This document shows positions 37,159 through 48,078 of a DNA stretch of 64,000 nt, piece after piece. Position numbers and translations under genes: made by a program. The stretch spans positions 930,001 through 994,000 of the forward strand of contig JAETXT010000006.1 in the NCBI GenBank assembly GCA_019188255.1. Reading direction: 5' to 3'. Position 1 is the stretch's first letter; each line of letters opens with the position of its first letter. This stretch comes from Verticillium longisporum (taxonomy: Eukaryota > Ascomycota > Sordariomycetes > Glomerellales > Plectosphaerellaceae). A model generated the notes under the pieces. It saw nothing but the letters and a program-made list of their open reading frames with translations. It was not told the DNA's origin and did no database searches.

Positions 37159-38834
37159 GTTGCTTCTGGATCTCAACGTGCCTCGACTCACTAACGAGGG
37201 AAAGGGTCAGTCGTGGAAGCTCTGAGGCATCAAACCCTCAAAAGACCCAGGTCAAAGGTGGCGGCCAGCTCTGATATAGCAACCCTTTCCTGGCGCGCGC
37301 CCGCACGCGGGGTTCGTATTTCCCAACCCCAGAGGCATGACTCGTCGTGATGATGCAACGTGGCACAGACTGTCACTGGCAGGCGGCCGTCTTTCGCTGG
37401 CAGTGGGCTCTAGGATGGTGTCGTCTGTCTGGGGCTGACGTCGACATGTCGCACCCGGCACGGAAGTGCCGAGAAAAGGCGGCCGGTGGCGGGTCCATGA
37501 AGGACGGCGCCAGCGAAAGGGGGGCAGACGCAGTAGTCTCTCATTTCGAACCCTTCACCCCAGACACGGGCAGAAGAGAATAAGCTTCTCCGGGGCCCCC
37601 TGGGGCGCCCACAGCCGCCAATCGTGCTTATCGCCATTTGGCACATAATTGACTTTGCCCTTAGCACACGCTGGCTTTGTTCCCGCCCGTCTCGTGTCAT
37701 GGGGGAGGATCAGCCAGCGCTTGTCGCACCTCGGATGAGACGGCACGTCAGCGGTGACAGTCTCCGCGCCCGGCATGCCAAGCCGGCGCTGGGCCTTTGC
37801 CCCTTCATCGGAGTCCCGCATTGAGCCCGAGTCAGGCACTGTCACCTCCACGGATGCCCCGGCCCTCTTAGCGGGGAGACGCGGGGAATAAATGGGAACT
37901 ATGTTTGGAAAGTCATACTACGGACGGACGAGGTACGGAAAAGCCCGGGGGATGTACTGTACAGAGAGGCCTACCTTCGATAGGTCCCGAGTATACGGGA
38001 GAGCTGTGTTGCCGCTCCCGATTCTGATTCGCGCGCGGACATGCGACGAGCGTCTGCCAGACAGCAGCGAGGCCTTGCACTGGCAATGGGCTACTGGGAT
38101 ATCACCACCCTTAGGCAGCTTGTCATATAGCTTGTCCAGTCAATCCCCCCGGAACTTTCCTGAACTAGAACTTTGTGGAACGAATATCGTGGTCGAATTA
38201 TTGTCTAGCGCCTACCACCCTTGAACGAGATCCCGCGACGTGCCATCTTGATGCACACGTGTCACCCATGCAAGCTGAAAGTGCTTCTAGTGCTCTGTCT
38301 CCTGACACTGTGATGATGACCAGGCAGTGAAAGTCGCGTCTCGGAGATGATCGCGTTGTCATGGGCATGGTTCCGTTCTGTTCTCGTGAACTCGAGACTT
38401 GCCGGATGCACCTCAGTTGCATGTTGAGAATAGGAAGATGTCACGAGCTCTGTGATGAGAGACTGGTCAGGCTGCGCCGGAGGGTTCGGTCAGTGAAAGA
38501 CAAGCCTCCAGCATACCCTGTCTCCACCGGATGAATGTTTTCACGGTAATAGAGGAGTCTACGTGGTCCCATTTTCTGAGAATTAAGAAGGCCGCCAGGT
38601 CCCATGACGGGGATGAAAGCGTAATATTCCGCTGCCTATGAGGTGTGTCATCATCCATGTGCTAAGATTAGTAGAATCACAAGACAGACGACGCTTGAGA
38701 ATATTCCCCGGACCCATAATCTTCGTGGAAGCCATAGTGAAACTACAATCCTGGCTCCGGTTGCATCAATGCGACAAATAGGACACACATTCGAATCCAC
38801 ATTCCCAGGCCAGGTGAGCCCCGTGACGAGGTTA
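37159..38834. other. Intergenic upstream of the JEN-type gene
   Basis: About 1.7 kb between the JEN promoter and the 3' end of the AAA ATPase gene. Several GCGGGG/CTGGGG hexamers match the short CreA consensus, but such hits are expected by chance at this composition. No gene recognised. Confidence 0.4.
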
Positions 38835-41800
38835 CTACTGGTACGCTCGCATTGCGTCCTCGTAGCCAGTACCACCCTTGAGGTCCTGCTCAAAAGACCG
38901 CTGCACTTCTAGCACGTCCTTGATATGCAGCATGCTGAGCGCCTCCTTCTTGTTCGTCGCCAGGGCCTGTGCGGTGCGGATCGTATTCTTGATCTGGCGT
39001 CCGTTGAGGTCGAATTTGGTCAAGTAATCATAGTCTTCATCAGTGAAAGCAGTAGCTCCGACTTTATCGATGGTACGTGCACGCTCAATAAATATCTGGA
39101 AGATAGCGCGCTTTGCCTTCACGGAGAGCTTGTCATACCGAAGAGCAACGTGAATGCGTGACTGGAATGCATCATCAAATGTCTACAGCCGTCAGTCATG
39201 AGAAGGAAGAACCACGAGACCAATCGACGTACCTCGACACGGTTTGTCGTGAGGAACAAAATGCCCTGGAAATACTCGAGTTGACGGAGGAAGATACTAA
39301 CAAGGGCGTTGCGATGGATGTCGTGCATGTTGCGCTTCTCAAGGAAAACGTCGGCTTCGTCCAGCAACAGAATCGCACCCCAGGCGTGGCAAATATCGAG
39401 GATCTTCTGAAGCTCAGTTTCCAGGAATCGCGAGTCGGTGCCTAATTCGCCAGCTGACGCCATGTATAGCGGGCATTTCAGAAGCTCACTGATGCCCTCG
39501 GCAGTTAGGGTCTTGCCAGTGCCAGGAGGTCCATGGAGAACGGCTATGAAGCGTCAGCAAACTAACGCGTCGCATCAATAGAAGGAGAGGTGTGACAGGC
39601 ACGTACCAACGAGACCCTTTCCTTTCCCCTGAATAACGTCGTCGATGCTTTCAGCACCATGATACCTGTGCGTCTCTACAAGAGCCTTGACGATCGCCTT
39701 GGGCTTTTCTTGCAGCACGAGCGAGTCGTACGCCTCCTCGTTCCACTTGATATCTTTCACGCCAGAGACGCTGAACTCGAGCCACATCTTCTCCCCAAAG
39801 GAGAACCCCAGAACAACGGGCGAAGCAAGGAGATACTGCTCGTCAGAGAATTCAAGCTTGGCGTCGCTAGCTGTCGCGTCCGTCATCTGACCTGGCTTGC
39901 TCTCGACGGCGTCGAGTTCTTGAACAGTGGGCTGCTCTTCCACCAGTTCCTTGGGGACTCGCATGATGCGTAATTGACCGTTCTCATCTTTGTAGACCTT
40001 TCTGACATATTCGACCGTTTCGTCACTGTCCGAATCATTGACACGGCTCTTTTCACCTTGGTCTGACTCGGTTTCAGAAACGCAGCCACAGCCGGACTCG
40101 GCGTCTTCGTCATCAGACTCGGCCTCAGAAACGAGGTCATGATCCTCGACTCGGACCATCGGGACTGGATAGTTTGGGTTGCAGCGACGGTGAATCGATG
40201 GGTCGACCATTATTCGGCCATTGACGTTGATCTTGATGGTGTTCTTCTTCTTCTTGTAGTATGCCATTCCCTCGTGACACTTGTATTGAACACCGCCGAG
40301 CTGGACAAACTTCTTGCCGCGAGAGATGAGGTGCTCTCGGACCTTTTGCTCGTTCTTGTGGTACTTCAGGGGATAACAATTGAGGCTTGTAATCTTGCGA
40401 GCCCCGCGAAAGTCGCTGACCTCCTCTGCGAAACTCCCGTAGCCAAATTGCTTGCCGTCATACTCAAAGTACTACAAAGCGTGAGCGACAATGCATGAGC
40501 GCAGGCCTGAGGCATGAAAGGTGGACGCTTACCTTGCCATCGATGTAGTAAAAGTCACCCTTTACAAAGCTGGTATGTTTCTCAGCAGCCTCTACCTTGA
40601 AGACACGGGGTTCATCCTCTGAGCCATAGGTCGCAGTGTACGCGAGGGTGTTGGGCTTCCACAGTGCCCAAAGAAGTTCAAAAGTAATGAGACCATTCTC
40701 CAGCATAGGATAAAGGCTTTTCTTGACTTGCGCATAATCCTTGTCTAGGTATGCCAACAGGACTTTAAGGTGGCGTCTCTTTTCCTTGTTATGCTTCTGG
40801 GCCTTCTGCCGGGCTCGCTTGGTTTCACCAGATGGCTCAGAAGCCTTGAGTTCCTTGCTGTACGCGCGAAGATCGTCCAGGTAGCTGCAGAGGATTAGAC
40901 GAGGCTGCAGCATATGAGTACAACCAACTTACAGGAATAGGAGGTTGGGGTCAAGACGTGGGGTATTGTCCACCAAACTGACACCCTTGATGTTACCAAT
41001 GACGTCCTGGAAACACTCCCGGAGAAGTTTGCTCTTGACATCGACTGTGGTTGACTTGTACTTGCCCTCAAAGTCGAACACACGTCGAATCTGCAGCACA
41101 AAGGCATCATACTGGGCATCAGAGCTTCCCTCGGCAGTGGATTGAAGCTTGAAGTTGTGTATGGTGCTGTCCCAAACCTGATCGACGCGTTTGTACTCAA
41201 GGCGAGTCGGGACACCGGATTCAGTCTTGAGGGGATGTTTCTTTTTGTCATCGGCGCCCCCCAGGCCCAAGGGCTTGGTACCCAACGGAAATTTGGTCGT
41301 GCGATTGGCAGAGCTGCGACCTGGAGGAGGCAGTTTCCCAAGGGAAGGGCCGCCACTCGGTACTGGTGGGTTGAAGAACGCCTGTCCAGGTACAACATTG
41401 CCATAACCTGAAGGCGCCGGGAGGCTTCCTTGCGTGGAACGAGATTGGAGGGCTAGGACCTGACTGACAGCGGCCGTGATGATTTGGAGTTGGCCAGCTG
41501 TGAGTTCTTGGGATACCTTGTCGTCATCAACACCATCGTCGTCGTCGTCGTCTTGATTGCCGTTGTTGGGTTTGGTATCGGAGTCGGATCCGGCCGCACT
41601 GACATCGGAGCCCGAGGCTTCAACCTTGGTTTTGCCTTTGGCCTTCTTGGTGGCCTTCTTGGCCCTCTTTGCAAACCGCTTCCTAGCCTTGTCGTCGCCA
41701 ATGTCCCTGCGCGCCCGCGCCTTGCGGGAGGTCAAGTCGTCAGAACTACTTGTCTCGTCGTCCGAAGTCGATGAATCTTCGACAGACGGGTCATCGTCTG

Positions 41801-42080
41801 AGTCGCTGGACGAAGAAGTGTCTTCAAGAACTAATGTTCTCTTCCCCCTCTTCTTTGTCTTCTTCTTGTGTTTCTTGGAGCATTTTTTCGCATCCTTCTT
41901 CTGCTTGCCAATCGTGTTTTTCTTGTCCTGGGCTGGTATAGCGTCGCTCTTGTGGTCGGTCTTCAGCTGTGGGTGGGGTGTCGAGCCTGGTGCCACCGTT
42001 TCGCTCGTGCTGGAGGGACCAGCCAGCTCGAGACTGCTTATTGGCATGGCTTCCTGGGTGTCCATGCTGGCGACTGGCAT
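38835..42080 (-). CDS. AAA ATPase with DUF7025-like N-terminal region
   Basis: ATP-driven remodelling protein of a fungal AAA family whose members carry a DUF7025-type domain; the substrate is unknown. Five exons (42080-40933, 40884-40533, 40471-39607, 39543-39233, 39182-38835) give 1007 aa. The first 230 residues are charged and low-complexity (Lys-rich KKHKKKTKKRGKR, then Ser/Asp-rich runs), typical of nuclear proteins. The middle region has KGDFYYIDGKYFEYDGKQFGYG across an intron and a KKKK basic segment. Walker A GPPGTGKT lies near residues 793-800, Walker B LLLDEADVF near 847-855, with TTNRVE as sensor 1. The AAA lid follows. The catalytic motifs look intact, so it should be active. The start is either 42080 or the next Met (42065); an acceptor-like TAG just upstream hints at a 5' UTR intron. 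Confidence 0.9.
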
Positions 42081-44685
42081 CTACAAAGCACCCCGCCCAA
42101 GTCAGAAAAAAGGTCTGAGGGAGTGACACAAGTGTATGAGACATGTTCTTACAGAGCAGGGAGGTGAACTATGTAGGTTGATGGTTGGGTTACACGGGAG
42201 GGTACGATGAGTCTTGGTGCGAGGAGTAGATGAAAGACAATGGGTTTGAATTAGCAGTCAGAAGGTGAGGCTGCACCAGTCCTTCGTCCCTTCCTTTATA
42301 AATGCGGCGACTGCCAGGGCGAAGGTGTGCCACCAGGCAGGAACAACGAGCCAGCAGCAAAGGGCGCGGCAGGAGCTGCGAGCCAACGGTGAGGACGTAA
42401 TGTACCTAAGGTAGGCAGCAAAGGGGTCGCAGCTGCAGCCCGCCCCATTTCTGTGTTGCTGCCGGGAATTGAAGCATTGTCCAGCTCGGAGCAGAACCGT
42501 GGTGGTGTGAAGCGAGATGGTCGACCAACATGCAGCATTTGGCCAGTCTCTGTAAGTCTCACTCTGCGAGGGTTGTCAGCCCCTCCAATGATATGGGCGA
42601 ATGGGGGCGACGATCGAAGCACGTCGACATGGCATGCTGATTGCTGCCTGCCTGTAGCCTGATCCGACCACTCGAGCGACCTTTGAAGTCACCCAACGGC
42701 TGCGAAGCATCGTCCATCATCCAGGTAGGCAGGTAGGTAGGCGGACAGGCCACCCCACCTTGCTCTCCATCTGCGACAGTTCAGTCCGCCTTACCGAGAT
42801 CCAGATTTGTTGGCCCCTCCGTTGGGTCCGCCTGGGTCGCGACCTTGGACCTGAATCGCGGAATGGCAAGGCAGAGGCTACGTCGGGGATGGACAGCACG
42901 AGAGGAAAGTATTCTGCGGTAGTACCATCTCTGGCCCAAGGTTGTGCCGAGGAGTAGGCGTCGCGAATCGATGGAGTGCTTGCGTAGACAAGAATGTCTG
43001 GCCTGTGATGGCCGAACCCGTGGTTTGCTCAGTTCATCCCACGTTATGCCCAGCACCAAGCTAATGCGGGACGCCTCGCGAACCTAGTGGCTCTCAGTCA
43101 CCACGACCTGTGAGTGTCCCGTCTCATGCATGATGGACAGTCTGATTCTCGGTTCGATCCTATTCTCGGTTCGATCCTCCATGGCTCCTCATCGTCAATG
43201 TCTTTCGGTTTCGCCTGAGATCCATATCGACTGTTCTCGCTGCATCGCTGCATCAAGATGTGTGTGCAGCGATGCGGGTGCCGTGTGATGGAGCTGTAGC
43301 TGATTGCATTTGGCATCACACCAGTGTTACAATCCTCTGGAGGCGTCCCCAGCGAGATGAGACGAGCGTGGGAGACTGAAGCATCGCCCACACGACCATG
43401 GCGACGACTGTAGCCCCAGCACGTCGTTCATTCAGGGTCTCATGTGAATTAGGTAGGCGCAGTGTCGACGTGAGATCTGTGGCACAACAGCCAACTGAGA
43501 CATGCGGTAGAACGATGTGAAGGAGAGCGTACAGTAGGCAGGTTGGAACGAATATCGCCTTGAGGGCAACAGCATGCTGCAGCGGCGAACATGACGGACG
43601 ACACTGGCATGTCGATGCTTGTGTCGTCTTCGTCTGGATTCGTTGGGTTGGGGCTGGGTTAGGGTAGGATGAACGCCCTCGGGTTCAGTCTGGCGCAAGC
43701 ACAGAACCGTGCAACTGCAACATTTGCTCCCCAGTCGTGCACCGACGGTACCATTCGATGCTTCCCTTTCTCCATTCAGGATGCATCCTGCTCTTCTCCA
43801 TACATTCTCTTCTCTCGTGATAATCTTCAGGCCCTCAATTGTTGACCTGGTCCATCTACATGCGAGACATGGGTGGCGAGTTCGGCTGGTATCAACTAAC
43901 TAACGTCACTGGAAGGGATGCCATGGTCGGTTGGTGCGCGCATGAGGTGTGAACGGCGGCGGTTGGACAGTGGCTGTCGGCATCGTGAGATTGGAATGTG
44001 GTGGTTGGAGAGGGCAGGGCGGCAGGGGAAAGTGGAGAGAGACGGTGGAGGGATCCTCGACAGGCGATAGGGAACGCACAGACACTCGAAAGGTGATGCT
44101 AGCAGAAGACAGGCCAAGCCGTACCATTTCATGTTAAGACAGTGAGTGCAAGTGCCCTTCCAGCCAACCAACCCCCCCTGGTGCTCTGCTAGGGGCCCCT
44201 GTGGCTCGACGTCATGAGCGACTGATTCGGGCCAGAGCTCCCACCTTACCCTCAGCGGCCAGGTCGTTCCGGGCAAGCTCTCGGGTCTTGTATGCCTGGG
44301 CTTGCTTGCACCCTCAGCTGTAGTCGCGCCTGCTTGTCTCTTCTCGTCTGCCGCTAAGGCGAAGCACCAACAAAATCAAGGCAGCTCAGACAACCAAAGC
44401 AGGGCAGTGCAGAAAGCTCTTGCAGATCCGCCGGAGCTGTTGGACAAAACCCCAGGCCAAGCCCCCTCGTCAAGACCTCGACCTCGCGACCCCGTCCTGC
44501 ACCTCTCTTCCCTGACGGCCAAGCTCTGTCGCGCGTGCCAATTGCCGATAAGCTCCTTCTCTCTCCGCTTGACAAGCACAAGCAATTGCGCGTTCCCCCT
44601 CTGCGGCAGCCATTGAGCGCGACAAGAGCACTCGGCAAGAGTATCTGCAGCTCCAGCTCCAGCACCAGCACCAGCATCAGCAGTC
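42081..44685. other. Divergent intergenic region, 2.6 kb
   Basis: Shared upstream region of the AAA ATPase (-) and the TRP channel (+). It contains a 17-bp tandem duplication near 43145-43178 (unit ATTCTCGGTTCGATCCT). No gene or tRNA could be supported. Confidence 0.45.
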
Positions 44686-46942
44686 ATGCCTCGAAACAGG
44701 TCTGGCTGGGTGTCGCGTCTCCTCGGATGGGATCGTCACCCCGCCCACGGGAGCGACGAGCACTCGGACTGGCACGAAGACCGCCGACGCCGTAAGTACC
44801 GAAGCCCTACTACTATCCTGAAACCCCCTCGCATTTACTACCTCTTGATCACTTGTGTGTACCATGAGTACAACGAATCTGTTCTCGTCATGCTACCCCC
44901 CTGTCTCCTTTCGCACGAATACGGTTCCCCGCGCTTACAAGAGGGTCTATCACCCAAACCCAGTCCTCCCTCGGTATTCTGATGAGCAGGCCGAAGCCGC
45001 CATATCGGCCCCCGATGTCACCAAAGTCGCTCTGAAGCTGCGTCACTTGATCGAGGCCGCCATTCCCTGCGAGCTTGACGAGGCCGACATTACCAAAGCC
45101 CACAGCGGCATCATCACCACTAAAGTGATCAAGGCCGCCAAAGAGGCTGGTGGTACTGAACACAGGTCATGCGTCGTCTTCGGTCTCCTGGTCTGTAAGC
45201 GATGGTTCAAGCACCAGGCTCTTGTCGAGCTCTGGGACGCCGACATGCATCTCGTTCGCTCCACTGCTTGCGAAGTCATTGCTAAGAGAATGTGAGCTTG
45301 CTCCCGTGGCCGTCATTTTCCTCTCGCTCAAGGCATCCGCTGACTCGACCTTAGCATCGAAGCCGAGGACGACCTCAACTACCTCCTCCACCAGGTCCTG
45401 CTGCACCGATACTCCATCATTGTGGACGGCGAGGCCACCATCGCGGCCAACGTCATTGAAAAAGCCGTTGACCTCCACGCCGTCAGCGTCATTGGCTCTT
45501 CGGGCTACCAGAAGTGCATCTCGTATCTCTGGAAGGGCTGGCTGGTCCAGGATGAGGATGATCCCACCACCTTTGTCGACTACAAGGACAAGGACAATAT
45601 TGACTTTTTCGTCCACCTCGATCCGGACCGCATCCGCGTTCCCATGTTCCAGAATGCCACGCAGCTCATCATCTCGATTATCTACCTCGTCTTCTACACA
45701 ATCTCCGTCAGCACGCCCAATCCCGGCGGCGAGCTCGACGTTGCTGAACTCTTGCTCTACGTCTTCACCGTCGGTTTCATCTGCGAGGAGTTGACCAAGT
45801 TTTGGAAGGCTGGCCGTCACATTCTCGGGTTCTGGAACGCTTTTAATGGTGTGCTCTACTCGCTGGTCACCGTTTCCTTCATCCTCCGCATGGTCGCACT
45901 CGCACACCCGCTGCGGGATGATGACGAGAAGAACACGAACGATCCGCGCCAATACTACAATGAGCTGAGCTACAGCTTCCTCGCATTCAGCGCCCCCTTG
46001 TTCTGGTCCCGCCTCCTGCTCTACCTCGACACCTTCCGATTCTTCGGCGCCATGCTGGTCGTCCTCAAGGTCATGATGAAGGAATCCATCATCTTCTTCG
46101 CTCTGCTGGCTGTTTTGATCATTGGCTTCTTGCAGGCGTTTGTCGGACTGGATGCTGCCGAAGACATGGCCGTCGACGACTACGCCCTCATTTTCAAGGC
46201 CATGGCCAACGCCATCATGCAGAGTCCCGACATGGACGTCTTTGACGAGTTCTCGCCGCCCTTTGGAACCATTCTCTACTACTTCTTCACGTTTATCGTC
46301 ATGGTCATCCTGCTCAACATTCTCATTGCGCTGTACAACTCGGCGTACGAGGACATTTATCAGAACGCCAACGATGAGTTCCTCGCATTGTTCGCACAGA
46401 AGACGATGCAGTTTGTGCGCGCACCCGACGAGAACGTGTACATCCCGCCCTTCAACCTCGTCGAGATGGTCGTCATTGCATTGGTAGGCTGGTGGATGCC
46501 CAAGGAGCGCTTTGAGCACCTCAACGACATAGTCATGGCCGTCTTCTACTCCCCGGTCCTTCTCATTGCGGCCTACGCCGAAACGCGCACGGCCAAGGAG
46601 ATCCAGCGCAACCGTTCCAACGGCGAGGAGGACGACGACGTGGTGGAGGAGTGGGAGCAAATGGCGGGCGAGTTGGACTTTGAGGCCGATGGCTGGGACA
46701 AGATTTGCGACAGTGCCAAGTCGAACGTGGAGGTGGAGCCCGCCGTGCAAGAGGTGAGGAAGCTGAAGGAGGAGATTGACGAGCTGAAGAAGCTCATCCT
46801 CGAGATCTCGAAGGCTGTGGGCGCCGGCAAGGGCAACGCAGCGACCGACCTCGTCTCTTTCGATGGCGAGGGCGCAAAGGATGATGGCGCGAAGAAGCCC
46901 AAGGACGGTACCGCGCCCGGCAGCTCGAGCGAAGTGGAGTGA
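44686..46942 (+). CDS. YVC1: Vacuolar TRP-type cation channel, YVC1 family
   Basis: Vacuolar-membrane channel that releases Ca2+ to the cytosol on osmotic shock or mechanical stretch in yeast. Exons 45355-46942 and up to 45291 are certain. For the 5' end I propose 44686-44791 joined to 44964-45291 through a GTAAGT donor; this gives 673 aa, close to yeast Yvc1. An alternative ATG at 44867 reads straight into exon 2. The N-terminal domain contains the conserved APDVTKVALKLRHLIEAAIP and KRWFKHQALVELWDADMH segments. About six hydrophobic helices run from about residue 247, with the pore/last-helix region TILYYFFTFIVMVILLNILI followed by ALYNSAYEDIYQNANDEFLA. The C-terminus has a vacuolar-channel acidic EEDDDVVEEWEQ stretch and a coiled coil (VRKLKEEIDELKKLILEI). 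Confidence 0.93.
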
Positions 46943-48078
46943 GACGCGTATTGCGAGGTCGTTCGCGTGGAATTGTTCCCTGGGGACAGCACACGCAGAT
47001 GGTGACACTTCTGGGGTTAAGAAATACCTGTGTTTGCGTTTTGCAGTTACGAATGATACGATTACGACTGGATTCATTGTCACGATGCGGACAAGGTGGT
47101 TTTGGAAATATTCTTCCACGCCGATTGGAATGCCAGCAGACGCCTAGTAGGCAGATGCATCAGGCATCTTTGAGAAACGCCATTGCAAAGTAAATGTGAT
47201 GCCGAGGGCCTCGCTCGGTGTTGTGACTTGGCGCTGTATGATGTGTTGTCATGAGCGCGTCAGTGCAGATTGAGAGCATGGGGCCGATTTGTGAGGCCCA
47301 GGCAGAGTTGTTGAGGCAGGTGCAGATGCGGTTCGGCAACCACTGACAGTACTCCATGCTGGTCGACAGCCTGACGTTGGCATAGGCCTCGGGATCACCT
47401 GAGGTGACTTGGCCACTGCAAACGAAGCTACGCGTAAACGAACGCGTCTGGCCGAGGGCCTCATGTACAGCATCGGCACGTGATTCCGTCACTGGCGCAA
47501 GGCAGTGAGGGCAGGTTTCTGGGGAGACCACAAGCGGCTAGCGTCAGGCTACCGACCACACGGGTCCACCCTCTCGTGGGTCCGCTCGAGCTGGCAATTT
47601 TCCTTCAACCCTTTGATTTTTTCGGACACCCGTCGCCCTTCGCCAGCCTTGACGCTTCACCACCACGTCACCAGCCCACCATCACACTACCTTGCCTTGT
47701 GCATCAACACGAACCAACCCACCTACGACTGCTGCCACCAGCCAGCAAAAACAATCCAAAGACGCAACGACTCTCCCGTTCTCCCAACAAACCTCTTGTT
47801 CGATCTCAGCCATCGTTTAGCAAGCCACCTATACCCGTCCACCCCCCCCTGCAAAAAGCTCTACCTCTCCCTACGGTATAGCTACATCCGCATCCGACCT
47901 GTCGCGACTTGCATCTGTCCCTGCATTCCTGTTCGCCTCCCCCAACGTGGCTTCAGGTTACCTGTCCGAACCAACCCTATCCCGCCATCGCGTCGTCAAG
48001 CATCGTTCTGCCTGCCATCGCGACGTCTTTGAAGATTTGATTTCGATTTTTGATTTTTCCAAAACCGACATCACAACC
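46943..48078. other. Intergenic with a possible small minus-strand frame
   Basis: Between the YVC1-type channel and the GYF-domain gene. The frame at 47160-47531 (-) encodes 123 aa with a CPHC start and several Cys, but has no signal peptide or known domain. The right part is pyrimidine-rich, as in a long 5' leader of the GYF gene. Confidence 0.4.
47160..47531 (-). CDS. Candidate small Cys-containing protein (doubtful)
   Basis: A 123-aa frame starting MVSPETCPHCLAP with Cys at spaced intervals (CPHC, FVCSG, YCQWL, ICTCL, SICTD). Composition is protein-like rather than repeat-like. A pyrimidine tract ending CCCCAG precedes codon 5, so it could be the second exon of a gene whose first exon I cannot find. 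No signal peptide, domain or homologue is recognised. It converges on the YVC1-type gene. Confidence 0.25.
   Translation of the reverse strand: MVSPETCPHCLAPVTESRADAVHEALGQTRSFTRSFVCSGQVTSGDPEAYANVRLSTSMEYCQWLPNRICTCLNNSAWASQIGPMLSICTDALMTTHHTAPSHNTERGPRHHIYFAMAFLKDA

Noticed and set aside
37300..37890. CreA-like GCGGGG/CTGGGG sites upstream of the JEN-type gene
   Set aside because: Carbon repression of JEN genes is known, but this six-base degenerate motif is expected by chance at this frequency.
43145..43178. GGTTCGATCC twice, like a tRNA B box
   Set aside because: No acceptor, D or anticodon arm at the right distance; simply a 17-bp tandem duplication.
45167..47119. 650-aa minus-strand open frame
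   Set aside because: Antisense shadow of the YVC1-type channel exons.
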